Under the pieces are notes generated by a model. The model did not search any database. It was given only the letters and a program-made list of their open reading frames with translations, and was not told the origin of the DNA. From NCBI GenBank assembly GCA_963678775.2, contig CAXXGR010000008.1, positions 124,001 to 188,000 on the forward strand: DNA of 64,000 bases. The letters are read 5' to 3'. Made by a program: the position numbers and the translations under genes. Position 1 is the stretch's first letter, and each line of letters starts with the position of its first letter. This DNA comes from JBFHIJ01 sp963678775 (GTDB taxonomy: Bacteria > Bacteroidota > Ignavibacteria > Kapaibacteriales > UBA2268). This document shows, piece after piece, positions 26,901 through 35,900 of this stretch.

Positions 26901-28278
26901 CAGCAAAAGCAATATCTTGTATTTCTTTAACATTAATACGTAGAGTTTCGTAGGCTGCTTCTTCTATAAAAGATCCTGTACCGGCAGAGCAAGCTTCATT
27001 CATTGCATAATCAGCGGGCACTTGATTAACTATATAAGTATATTTTGCATCCTGTCCGCCAATTTCAAATATAGTATCAACATCTTTATCAAAATGAACA
27101 GCAGCATTTGCGTGAGCTATAATCTCATTTATTATACCGTCAGTGCCGGCGTGCAGTCCTGCAATGTGTCTACCCGAACCGGTCACACCTAGCCCAATTA
27201 TATTTACTTTATTTCCAACTTCATTCAATATTGTTTTATAACAATCTCTTGCTGCACGAATCGGATCACCGGATGTATATAAATATATTGACGATGTAAT
27301 TTCTTTACTTTCTGTATCAATAAGTACAGCTTTCGTTGTAGTAGAGCCAACATCCAAACCTAATATATAGTCTTTATCGGGACTGAATTGTAGCCTTTTT
27401 GATTCATTAAACTGCACTTTATCTTTGAATGTTTCTAATGGCTCTAGGAAGTCAAAAGAGCTGTGTGATGTAATAAATACCTTATCAATATCTATCAATG
27501 CTGAAGAATTATTCTCTAAGGCATAAATGGCAGCACCAAGAGCCTCGAAATAAGGAGCTTCATTCGGAATATATAAATCAGAATATGATTTTTTTAGATA
27601 GTCTATCACAGAATCATTTTGACTGATACCACCGGCTATAAGTATAGACTCACTATTAAGCTTAGACATTAGCTCATCTGCTTTGTCAGCTATCATCTTA
27701 CACAAGCCTGCAGCAACTTCGCCTTTTGGTATACCTTTATTTAACGCGTGAGTGCAGTCAGATTTACAAAAAACAGAGCATCTTCCGGAAACGTGGAATG
27801 GATCTTTATCTTTACTAATATTCATTGTTTCATTAAGCGATAAATCCATTCTCTTGATTTGCTGCATAAAAAACTCGCCTGTACCTGATGCGCATTGGTT
27901 TTTTGTATGAACGTTTGAAATATGGCCTGAGGAGTCTAAACTATAGACCATAAACGTCTCACCGCCTAAGGATGCAACACCATCGAAAGATTTATGCGTA
28001 AAGTAATTTTGGAGAGCTACTTCAGTGGCTTCCGGTTCGGAAATATTTGATATGTTTAGTATATTTCTAAATTTTCTGCCTGTGGCAGAGATAGGTAAAT
28101 CAATAGAATATCTAGATTTGAGTATTTCAAGCAGCCTAAGCTTTGGATCACCATTATGAGCTAAATTATCTGCATCTATAATTCTATATTTTTTATTAGT
28201 AACTTTTTCGATTAAACAGTAAGAAACAGATGAAGCACCAAGGCACACACCAAAAGCTTTATTCATAATCAGAACCAT
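23947..28278 (-). CDS. Giant acyl-CoA dehydratase activase-like protein (BcrAD/DUF2229/HgdB-like fusion)
   Basis: 1443 residues from ATG 28278; an ATG at 28266 is equally plausible. It has two BadF/BcrA-type ASKHA ATPase domains. The first (about 5-260) has NQCASGTGEFF with Cys near 129. The second (about 305-570) has GLDVGSTTTKAVLID and NEACSAGTGSF with Cys near 430, the [4Fe-4S] ligand position, plus the FEIGGQDAKY motif. A DUF2229 domain follows (about 660-900), and the C-terminal part resembles the HgdB/D-type dehydratase fold. Small activases of this family feed ATP-energised electrons to 2-hydroxyacyl-CoA dehydratases or benzoyl-CoA reductases. The fused 1400-residue form is widespread in anaerobes, but its substrate is not known. 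It sits in an apparent operon with a glycosyltransferase. Confidence 0.88.
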   Translation of the reverse strand: MVLIMNKAFGVCLGASSVSYCLIEKVTNKKYRIIDADNLAHNGDPKLRLLEILKSRYSIDLPISATGRKFRNILNISNISEPEATEVALQNYFTHKSFDGVASLGGETFMVYSLDSSGHISNVHTKNQCASGTGEFFMQQIKRMDLSLNETMNISKDKDPFHVSGRCSVFCKSDCTHALNKGIPKGEVAAGLCKMIADKADELMSKLNSESILIAGGISQNDSVIDYLKKSYSDLYIPNEAPYFEALGAAIYALENNSSALIDIDKVFITSHSSFDFLEPLETFKDKVQFNESKRLQFSPDKDYILGLDVGSTTTKAVLIDTESKEITSSIYLYTSGDPIRAARDCYKTILNEVGNKVNIIGLGVTGSGRHIAGLHAGTDGIINEIIAHANAAVHFDKDVDTIFEIGGQDAKYTYIVNQVPADYAMNEACSAGTGSFIEEAAYETLRINVKEIQDIAFAAKRPPNFSDQCAAFISSDIKTALQEGISKEDVVAGLVYSICMNYVNRVKGNRNIGNKIFMQGGVCYNKAIPVAMAALTGADIIVPPDPGLMGAFGVALGIAERIELGIMPKKSFDLQALSQREVSYKSNFVCNGGKEKCDLKCSIARIEIEGKIYPFGGACDKYYNMSGERSDITEFDYVKLRNELTYETFCPKSESEENAPTVGINLSFHTHTLFPLYYNFFTKLGFKVVLPEKLHPEGQEREATSFCFPAQLSLGYFRELIDLSPDYYFVPSIFEMQVEESAYQRLDFNCTCVFLSGETYYLKQAFKDLVDLDKVIAPHLNFANGIDKEKDRFVESALKMGVKDKAKIEQAFTESVKIQYEYQAEKRKLGTKFLAMLEEDPSRTAIVLLGRPYNAFTDTANKGIPRKFASKGVYVVPFDLFDYRDLLIEDNMYWEGGKKILKAAKIVQKHPQLFATYISNFSCGPDSMLLTTFREMMGTKPSLTLELDGHTADAGLNTRIDAALDVISNYRKIQQNQLTEKDEEFCAADIILDDKQSWFIASDGKKIPLESPEVAILIPSMGDLASEMVAAAFRAIGYNAYALPEATAEVLKYGRSVANGKECLPIILMAGGMLDWIDNHLKDEKYVAFFNVQGAGNCRLGQYPVFMRHVIRSKKLENVAQVTLMNEDGFAGFGSDFSKIAIQAIIVSDVLDDVRSAIMANAVDPDKGVEIFNEEYNKVKEKFIKDKSSLYASLEAFSKIIKEKVPARIPINQSKYIALVGEIYVRRDGFSHKWLNKQFAKKGFVVKDAYISEWVFYVDYLLKINLLEPEKSVKKKFERFVREFFMRGAEKKVKKILEKSGYYQYMKTEIAPLLDHSQHILPLEYKGEPGLTLGVALHETLDKYCGVINIGPFGCMPTRFSEAITAPEMTVAKKLEIMQKHNPGYKMSEMFNGNMNIPFLTIETDGNVYPQVIEARIETFTLQAERAAGLMMKAGVNGYGKL

Positions 28279-28294
28279 CCGAGTTTAACACAAT

Positions 28295-29146
28295 TTATCT
28301 AACGGCTTCCCATTCTTTTGAGACCGACTTATTGAAGAACATAACAGTGATAGAGTTTAAAGTCCAATAGAAAATAGTTCTGATATATCCATATTTTCTA
28401 AATCTGCGAGGTGACTCGTAAACTTGAATATCTTTAGCAAACTTTATTTTTGCAATTTTGGCAATTCGCCTATATAAATCAAAATCTTCACCGGCAACAA
28501 TATTGCTATTGTACCCGTTTACTTTATCAAAAATATCTTTTCTAATAACTTGGCATTCTCCTCTGCCCATTCCCATACCTACTTTATTTAGAAAATTCAC
28601 ATAGCCATTGTGCAATGTATAAAAGACTTTATCTTTAAAGAGTATTTCATCAGGGAATCCGGTAACGCTAATAGCAAGTGCGTCAGCTTTAGCATATTTA
28701 CCTTTACCTTGCCTCCACTCTTCTATCTTAGAGAAAAACTTTTCTGCATCCACTGGGATAGAATCGCCATTAATAAATACCAGAGTATCAGTAGCAGCAG
28801 CTTCTGCACCTTTATTCCTACCTTCAGCTATGGTTTGCCTTCTATCTTCTGAGTGCACTACAACTTTATCTGCATACTTACGGGCAAGTTCCACAGTTGT
28901 ATCAGTACTTCCACCATCGCTAACTATAATTTCGAAACCGTATTTTTGTCGAAGTTCATCAGTATAGAACTCAAGATTTTGCGCAATTAATTTTTCCTCG
29001 TGATAAACCGGTATTACTAGGCTCATCTTATAGGATAGCTTTTTAGTTTTAGGACTATAAGTTCGGGAATCCGCACTTGTAGCTATATATTCTTTATGTT
29101 TTCCGGTTTCAAAAGTCAATTTTGCCTCTGTTTTCTCTTCATACAA
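28295..29146 (-). CDS. Family 2 glycosyltransferase
   Basis: A 283-residue GT-A fold glycosyltransferase. The catalytic domain begins near residue 41 with MSLVIPVYHEEKLIAQNL; the first 40 residues are polar and not part of the domain, so a start at 29026 is possible. Visible motifs are IIVSDGGSTDTTVEL, VFINGDSIPVD in place of the classical DxD, and AGEDFDLYRRIAK. The C-terminus has one hydrophobic stretch (IRTIFYWTLNSITVMFF) that may tie it to the membrane. The donor and acceptor are unknown. It lies 36 bases after the DUF2279 gene and about 17-29 before the activase. Confidence 0.87.
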   Translation of the reverse strand: MYEEKTEAKLTFETGKHKEYIATSADSRTYSPKTKKLSYKMSLVIPVYHEEKLIAQNLEFYTDELRQKYGFEIIVSDGGSTDTTVELARKYADKVVVHSEDRRQTIAEGRNKGAEAAATDTLVFINGDSIPVDAEKFFSKIEEWRQGKGKYAKADALAISVTGFPDEILFKDKVFYTLHNGYVNFLNKVGMGMGRGECQVIRKDIFDKVNGYNSNIVAGEDFDLYRRIAKIAKIKFAKDIQVYESPRRFRKYGYIRTIFYWTLNSITVMFFNKSVSKEWEAVR

Positions 29147-29182
29147 ACATGTAATTTACTAAAAAAAGCATTATCAATAAAG

Positions 29183-30226
29183 TTATAACTCAAAAGGATA
29201 AAACAAGAAGTATTTTGTTCCACTATCTCCAAATGAAACTGCCGGTGCAGGAAATTTCAAATAGTTAGCGCTTTGCCTCAACCAATTCCAGAAAGAAGCA
29301 TTAGTATCCGGTATGAGATGGACTAAGTTATAATCCAGTGCAATAATAAATCTTCTATCGCCCCATGCTTTATCACTTACAGGCAATGACTTTTCAGGGT
29401 CAAAAGACTCAGTAGAACCGGGTGCATAAAGATTTCTGGCAGCATACCCGACACAAAGTTCTAACCATTTAGGCCAGTATGATTTCATAGATTTGGGCAA
29501 TAAGTTATATACATTAACTGATAGCCACATAGTATGCGAGCTATAATTATCAATAAACATATCATGCGGTACTCTATCATTCTGTCCATGCCATTTGGGT
29601 GGCATATAAGAAAACTTTGGAGTGAAATTTTGCAGAAACGGCGAATAATACTGCCCTATAAAAAAAGCAGCTCCGGCAATGTCACAATAAAAATCTGATG
29701 GTGAAAAGCCCCAATCTTTACCATACCCATCAAGAATTTCTACATAAGTATTATATGCTAAACCCATCACTCCTCCCCATACAGTAGCTGCTTCCCATGA
29801 CAGTCCTGACTGTAACAGACCTTCACTCATAAAATATGACATATAATATGTCCCAAAAAAGTGACCTGCTTTATCTGCCCAAAGAGCGTATTCTCCATCT
29901 TCCATTATCCTAAAGCTAGTTTGTTCCTTCCAGATTGTTTCACTTTGCCATTTATGTTGCATATACATAAAAGTACCGTATACAGCACCAAAACCGGCAA
30001 AATTTAATGGCTTAATTTTTGTTTCTCTTCTTGGTAAGTCACCGAATAGAGTAAATCTGGGCATATTTGCATATTTGAATTCTTCTTTAGTAAAATAATC
30101 AGTACTATCATTTATTTGATATAAAGGAACTCTATTATTTATATTAGTCATTGAAGCTTGTTGAGCATTTAATCTTAGAATATTAAGACATAATAGTATC
30201 ATTATAAAAAAGAATATTTTGTACAT
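29183..30226 (-). CDS. DUF2279 (YfiM-like) exported protein
   Basis: A 347-residue protein with a signal peptide (MYKIFFFIMILLCLNILRLNAQ). Its central part has the DUF2279 pattern: NFAGFGAVYGTFMYMQHKW, then ADKAGHFFGTYYMSYFMSEGL, then WGGVMGLAYNTYVEILDGYGKDWGFSPSD. The conserved His, Glu and Asp residues in these segments suggest a membrane-associated or PAP2-like active site, but no activity has been shown for the family. It is the first gene of the probable minus-strand operon with the glycosyltransferase and the activase, and diverges from rodZ. Confidence 0.82.
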   Translation of the reverse strand: MYKIFFFIMILLCLNILRLNAQQASMTNINNRVPLYQINDSTDYFTKEEFKYANMPRFTLFGDLPRRETKIKPLNFAGFGAVYGTFMYMQHKWQSETIWKEQTSFRIMEDGEYALWADKAGHFFGTYYMSYFMSEGLLQSGLSWEAATVWGGVMGLAYNTYVEILDGYGKDWGFSPSDFYCDIAGAAFFIGQYYSPFLQNFTPKFSYMPPKWHGQNDRVPHDMFIDNYSSHTMWLSVNVYNLLPKSMKSYWPKWLELCVGYAARNLYAPGSTESFDPEKSLPVSDKAWGDRRFIIALDYNLVHLIPDTNASFWNWLRQSANYLKFPAPAVSFGDSGTKYFLFYPFEL

Positions 30227-30340
30227 TTTCTACTCGTATTTTGGTATGATATTTGTATATTAAAGCTATAAGTTCTTATTTTACATATAGTATAGTTAGT
30301 TCAGGAAAAAGTTCATCTACCAATTTAACAAAAAAACGTC

Positions 30341-31414
30341 ATGAAAGCATCGGGAAATATCATAAAAACACACAGAGAAAAAAAAGGTCTGAGCATAAAA
30401 GAAGTCAGTGAGATCACTAAAATAAGACCTTTTATTATTGAAGCTTTGGAAGCCGGAAACTTCCAAATCATGTCGCCTATATATGTCAAGTCATTTCTGA
30501 AAACTTTATCTCAGTTTTTAGAATTCCCTTTGTCTGATATGGAAGGCTCTAATGTTGAAAGCACTGCTAAAGCCGAGACTAAAGTTAAGCCTGAAGAGCA
30601 GGTTCCGGTAAAGGAATCAAAGTCTACTACTCTTGATACAGTCAAACCAGAAATAGCCGCCGAAAAAGCTAAGTATAAAAAGAAAACAAATAAATCTGTA
30701 AAAGCTAAACTTGCTTTTGATGACGAAATTCCTGATTTATCAAACTTAAAACAAAAAAAAGAAACTCCTGATTATGCTGCGATGTTTAAAAAAGCAAATA
30801 AGCCCCACGTCAGCACTACTCAAATAATCAATTATTCGGCTGCAGGTGCAATTTTTATTGCACTGATACTAATTATCTATTTTACGTTCTTTGATGAAGG
30901 GCAGAAAGCTGAATCTACTGCTATTATTCAAGATCAAATAGCGAATGATATTGATACTACAATAATTAGTGCTGAAGATAAAGGTCTGCTTAATTACTTT
31001 GAAGAACCGGACAGCCTTACTTTAGAAGCTGAAGCTACAGATGACTGCTGGATGCGTGTAGAGATGGATGGAGAACGAATGGAAGAAATCACCCTAAAAA
31101 AAGGGCAAACAAAAAAGTGGAAAGCTTTTGATTATTTCTCTATCAGCCAAGGTAATGTAGGTGGAGTCATTTTCAAAAGAAATGGTAAACTGCTAGAACC
31201 TTTTGGTAGCAGAGGTAGTGTAGTCAGAAACGTAAGAGTTACCAAATCTGATGTACAAAATGCTAACAAGGAAGCTCAAGATTCTATCAGAAGAAGATAT
31301 AAAGTTATAAAAAGAAATTCGAACAAATCAAATGTCCCTAAGCTTATACAGCCTTCTCCGATTAATTCTGACGATCCGACTAAATTATTAAAAAAAGCAA
31401 CGGAATCTAAATAA
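30341..31414 (+). CDS. rodZ: RodZ-like protein (helix-turn-helix, one membrane helix, DUF4115)
   Basis: A 357-residue bitopic protein. It has an N-terminal Cro/CI-type helix-turn-helix (about residues 3-65, HREKKGLSIKEVSEITKIRP), a Lys-rich linker, one membrane helix (about 162-184, SAAGAIFIALILIIYFTFF), and a C-terminal periplasmic DUF4115 domain (about 215-290, DDCWMRVEMDGERMEEITLKKG). RodZ connects the MreB cytoskeleton to the elongasome. The MreBCD genes are not in this window. A terminator overlaps the stop codon. Confidence 0.9.
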   Translation: MKASGNIIKTHREKKGLSIKEVSEITKIRPFIIEALEAGNFQIMSPIYVKSFLKTLSQFLEFPLSDMEGSNVESTAKAETKVKPEEQVPVKESKSTTLDTVKPEIAAEKAKYKKKTNKSVKAKLAFDDEIPDLSNLKQKKETPDYAAMFKKANKPHVSTTQIINYSAAGAIFIALILIIYFTFFDEGQKAESTAIIQDQIANDIDTTIISAEDKGLLNYFEEPDSLTLEAEATDDCWMRVEMDGERMEEITLKKGQTKKWKAFDYFSISQGNVGGVIFKRNGKLLEPFGSRGSVVRNVRVTKSDVQNANKEAQDSIRRRYKVIKRNSNKSNVPKLIQPSPINSDDPTKLLKKATESK

Positions 31415-31430
31415 GATTCCGTTTTCTTTT
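31400..31430. terminator. Terminator overlapping the rodZ stop codon
   Basis: ACGGAATCT (31400-31408) pairs with AGATTCCGT (31414-31422) with a 5-base loop and a T-rich tail (31421-31430). The hairpin includes the last two sense codons and the stop of rodZ (31412-31414), and its tail reaches the end of the convergent kdsD gene (31429). It may serve both genes. Confidence 0.85.
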
Positions 31431-32400
31431 ATATGCCACTACTAATAATATCGTGAATCCTAATTATTCCGAGACATTTATTATTCTCATTCGTAACAGG
31501 CAGCACGCTTATCTGACTTTTTCTATTTTCCATTAGAGAAAGTGCTTCAGCTAAGTAACTGGTATCATAAACTTTTACAGGCGACTTAGTCATTACGTCT
31601 TCAATTTTAATAGTATCCAAGTCTTTTACATTTTGAAATATTCTACGAATATCACCATCAGTCACTAAACCTAACAAATCGTTTTTCTCGTCACAAATAC
31701 AGACACAGCCTAAAGCCTTATTGCTCATTTCTAGAATTAGCTCACGCATAGAAGCATTAGTATGGACTTTAGGAGTCTTTTCTTTGGAGTGCATAACATC
31801 TTTCACCTGCAGTGTAATATTTCTTCCTATTTGTCCGGAAGGATGCAAACGTGAAAAGTCCTCCTGAGTTACTCCCCGCACTTTCATAACTGCTACTGCT
31901 AAAGCATCTCCCAAAGCGAGGGCAACTGTAGTGCTGGTAGTAGGTGCTAAATTAAACGGACAGGCTTCTTTTTCCACAGTAGCATTTAAAGCAATATCAG
32001 CAGATCTGGCAAGATATGATTCCATGTTGCCTACTATAGCTATAATCTGAGCTTTCCTCATTTTCAGATATGGGATAAACCTGACTAACTCTTCTGTGCC
32101 ACCTGACTTGGATAGTAGTATTGCTACATCTCCCTCCTGAACAATCCCAATGTCACCATGCAAAGCATCAACAGGATGTAAAAATACTGACGATACACCT
32201 ATTGAAGATAAAGTAGCAGATATTTTATTACCAATATTGCCTGATTTTCCAACTCCGGTTACAACAATTTTATGAGCATTGGCTACCATATTTACTGCTT
32301 TTGCAAAATCTTCATTCAAAAAAGACTTTACTTTTTCCATTGCTTGTATTTCTTCTTCAAATACTCTATTTGCTTCTGTTAGTATACTTATATTATCCAT
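31429..32400 (-). CDS. kdsD: Arabinose-5-phosphate isomerase KdsD (KpsF/GutQ family)
   Basis: A 323-residue protein that converts ribulose-5-phosphate to arabinose-5-phosphate, the first step to the KDO of lipopolysaccharide. The SIS domain (about 35-165) has VVTGVGKSGNIGNKISATL, HPVDALHGDIGIVQ and VAILLSKSGGTEELV. Two CBS domains follow (about 205-323; VTDGDIRRIF is typical). The ATG at 32400 follows a good promoter candidate (32430-32460). The enzyme implies an LPS-type outer membrane. Confidence 0.95.
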   Translation of the reverse strand: MDNISILTEANRVFEEEIQAMEKVKSFLNEDFAKAVNMVANAHKIVVTGVGKSGNIGNKISATLSSIGVSSVFLHPVDALHGDIGIVQEGDVAILLSKSGGTEELVRFIPYLKMRKAQIIAIVGNMESYLARSADIALNATVEKEACPFNLAPTTSTTVALALGDALAVAVMKVRGVTQEDFSRLHPSGQIGRNITLQVKDVMHSKEKTPKVHTNASMRELILEMSNKALGCVCICDEKNDLLGLVTDGDIRRIFQNVKDLDTIKIEDVMTKSPVKVYDTSYLAEALSLMENRKSQISVLPVTNENNKCLGIIRIHDIISSGI

Positions 32401-32429
32401 TTATCGATTTTCTATCAATAGTAAAAAGA

Positions 32430-32460
32430 CAAAAATACTAAATATGACTGTCATTTGAAA
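32430..32460 (-). promoter_or_regulatory. Bacteroidota-type promoter of kdsD
   Basis: On the minus strand TTTC (32457-32460), 19 bases, TATTTTTG (32430-32437): full match in the downstream box and three of four bases upstream. Transcription would start near 32424, about 24 bases before the ATG. Confidence 0.7.
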
Positions 32461-32490
32461 CAGATTGATAGTTTATTGACTATTATATCT

Positions 32491-32529
32491 AAAAAAAAAA
32501 GAGACTCTCATTTTTTGAAGAGAATCTCT
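32491..32529 (-). terminator. Terminator of the HIT gene
   Basis: The arms 32500-32509 and 32520-32529 pair over 10 bp with one U-G pair; on the minus strand a ten-base T run follows (complement of 32491-32500). It sits 27 bases after the HIT stop. Confidence 0.9.
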
Positions 32530-32555
32530 AGTTTATCATAATGTGCAATTAAACG

Positions 32556-32900
32556 TCAACCCGGAGGCCACAGTAGTGGACGCCCACCAATTAGGTGCAC
32601 ATGTAAGTGAAAGACAGTTTGTCCTGCACCTTCCTGGCAGTTCACTACAAGACGATAACCATCATCTGCAAGACCTTCTGATTTAGCAATTTCTTTAGCA
32701 GCCACAAATAATTTACCTACTAAAGCAGCATCATCCAATTCAATATCATTAACAGTAGGTATCTGTTTTTTTGGAATGATGATAATATGAGTAGGAGCCT
32801 GCGGACTAATATCACGAAATGCTAGAATAGCCTCAGTTTCATATACAATATCAGCCGGTATACTCTTGTCAATTATTTTTGAAAATATAGTTTCAGCCAT
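32556..32900 (-). CDS. HIT (histidine triad) nucleotide-binding protein, HINT type
   Basis: A 114-residue protein of HINT length. The histidine triad is VFHLHVHLIGG (HxHxH), close to the C-terminus, which ends with the usual PLLWPPG. Upstream are SKIIDKSIPADIVYETE and FRDISPQAPTHIIIIPKK. HINT proteins hydrolyse AMP-lysine and other purine phosphoramidates. It is a single gene between its own terminator and the terminator of the long secreted protein. Confidence 0.95.
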   Translation of the reverse strand: MAETIFSKIIDKSIPADIVYETEAILAFRDISPQAPTHIIIIPKKQIPTVNDIELDDAALVGKLFVAAKEIAKSEGLADDGYRLVVNCQEGAGQTVFHLHVHLIGGRPLLWPPG

Positions 32901-32921
32901 ATTTCACTTCTCAAATTAGTT

Positions 32922-32955
32922 AAAAAAAAGCTCCTCACTTTAGAAGTGAGGAGCT
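32922..32955 (-). terminator. Terminator of the T9SS cargo gene
   Basis: AGCTCCTCACTT (32929-32940) and AAGTGAGGAGCT (32944-32955) form a perfect 12-bp stem with a short loop; on the minus strand a T run follows (complement of 32922-32929). It is 22 bases after the stop. Confidence 0.92.
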
Positions 32956-32977
32956 AATATATCATAATTTGATATTA

Positions 32978-35900
32978 TTATCTAATAACATTTACTTTAC
33001 CGGAAACAACTTTGTCACCGGAAGTCATTCTCAAGATATAAGTACCTTGAGCGACAGGCATGTTATTATTATCGTTAGTATTCCATTCAACACTATTCAT
33101 ACCGCGTACAGCATTGTCAACATTGAATGATTTAACAGTATTACCATAAAGATCCATTATTTCAACTTTTGCATCACCATCTTGTGGCAATACGAAAGAG
33201 ATATTTGCAAGATTAGCTTTAACAGGATTAGGGAAACTTGCTACTGAAGCATCACCATAATTATATGTTAAAATTACAACATCATTGCTAGGACAGTTAT
33301 GAACGCCATTAAAGTCAACGTTTCTTAATCTGTATTCGTAAGTAGTATTGAAAGTAACATCGTTGTCACTGTAATCATATTCAGAAATTGAAGATTTATT
33401 ACCTTGACCATCTACCCAACCTACTTGGTGCCACTCAGAACCTAATGCAGGAACTCTTCTTTCTACATAGAAACCAGAGTTATTTTCTTCCCAAGCAGTA
33501 GACCAAGTTAAATCGATAGCATTTTTACGAACTTTACCGTTAAAGTCACCACGATATTCAACAGGAGGATTTGAACTGTCAAAATCACATTCTTCTTCAA
33601 AGCTACCAGGAGTTTCAGATTTGTTACCAAAGTAAGGTCTCAAAAGAGGAATCCAAGTACCACGAGTAAGAGTATGAGTATAACCATCAACCGGAGTCAT
33701 ACCAAAGTGGCCCATGTGTGGATACATTGGGTTACCAAAAGTAGGCATACCAGCAAACCATTGATTAGTTGTAGCAACATTTTCAGCAGCGAAAATATTG
33801 TTATTAATCAAGAAATTATCTTCACTGTATTTTCTCAATGATTTATCTAACATCAAGTGAGAAGCGTTGATACCCAAAGGACCAGGCATTTGGTTTACAG
33901 TTACAAACACTGAACGCATACCCATTCTGCTTTTTGAAGCACCAAGCTCAAGACCGGTTTCACCTAACTGAGCAATAGCGATCCAATAAGTTCCCGGAGG
34001 TAAAATTACAGGAGAATCAAGAAGATACGTACCATAAGATTCCCAACCCGGATCATTAGCTTGAACCGGTTGACCATACTGATCTAAGTCACGCATACCA
34101 CGTTGAGCAGTAAGTAGTGTACCATTTATTTCAACAGATGGTAAGTCATTATTATCTCTGTAAGCAGAGAATCTAATATAGTCAGGAGCCATGTTTTTTC
34201 TACCAAATAATGCTTGGAAACCTCTAAGGGTATCTTGATTATCTAATACAAATTTCATAGCTATTTGACCGGAACCTGAACCACTATTAGCACCAGCTGC
34301 ATCTTGATCAGGATCCCAACCACTTTGATACATATTAGTACCAATACCACCAGTGTTAGAAGCATAAAGGTTAAGACCTCTACCTGTAGATCCTGTAAAA
34401 GCATTAGTTTCTACATCGTTTTGAGCATTATCTGGTTCGTAAGCAAATACGTTACCAAATGTCAAATCAACATAAGTAAAAGTAGTATCGTTATTAGGTT
34501 TTAAGTCACCATCTTCCATAATAGAGATAGCTCTGATTGTATACTGTCCATCACCTGTTTGGCGAGCATTCCAGCCTGGCATAGGGATTTCAGTTTCAAT
34601 ACCGGCAGTCATAGTAGCCAAAGGAAACTTACGACAGTAAACAGGAGTTACTGTAGGCCAGAAGTTATCTGGATTCAAATCAGTAATTCTACCTTTATAG
34701 ATATCTACCTGTACTTCAAATGCTTTCGCAACTACAGATGTATTATTTGATAAAGTAACCCAAATAGGAATATCTGTAGCCTGAGAAGCAGGAGCTACTG
34801 TATAAGGCCATTTAATTTTCACAGAAGAAACTTCAATATCAGTTTGTTCTGATGGGAATAACAATGTAACGTTATCAACGAAGAAATCATCATCATCATC
34901 ATTTATATAAAGCATACCTTTTTTATCATTAGTTGCTCTAACTTTGATTCTAAATCTAAAGTTTTTAGCACCTTCATTAGGAGCATTGATAAATGTATCA
35001 GGGATAGCAACAAAGAATTTTTGGAATTCTTCATCAAAACCATCATCGAAAGGTTTAGGTCTGAAACCATTTGGTTTACCTTCGCCAAAGTTAGGAAGAG
35101 AGAAAGAAGAATCTTTATCATTTTCCCAGAAACCTACCATATAACCGCCGCCACCAAAGACAGTCAATGCTGCCATATCGGTAACAGGATCAACAGGGTC
35201 TGGTCCCCAAGCTCTACGAGGGTGGTTTCTCCATTTTTCATCAGGAATATTAGTAATATACTTGATTCCGTCAGGAGAAGGTTGTGCTAATTCTACAACG
35301 ATTTCATCTGGCACAGCAGATGCAGATCTAGTATTAGTATACAAGCTCATCATATTCATGTTAGCAAATGCAAGTGGTTCTGGACCTACAAGCTGACCAT
35401 CACCAAATCCACGATCCCAAGTTTTATCTGCAGGATTAGCTACACGAGAGATAGATAGAGACAATACTGCATCATATCTGTTTCTCATATCAATTGGGAA
35501 AGATCTCAACTGATCTCCACTGTAACCATCGCCATCAGCAGGATGATCAGATTGAGAGAACAACACTCTATTCATTTTCACACATGGAGAAATGATAGAA
35601 GTAGTGTCACTTCTTAACCAATCAGATTCCCATTGAGATCTAAATCTGCCTAATGGTGGAAGTGGGTGGTGAGTAACTGATTCTGAAGGTACAACTTGAG
35701 CATCAATATTAACCCATTTCAAAACAGAAGGAATTGGACCTCTATCAGACTGGTTAAATTCACTCATGTTATCTTCAAATTGTTTCAATCTGTTCATAAC
35801 AAACAAGTTAACATTTGTAGTATCATCAAATGGCCATTCGTCGCCTAAAGATTCACCTGTTTCAGGATTTGATGGATCAGCGATGATATATGCGCGCAAT

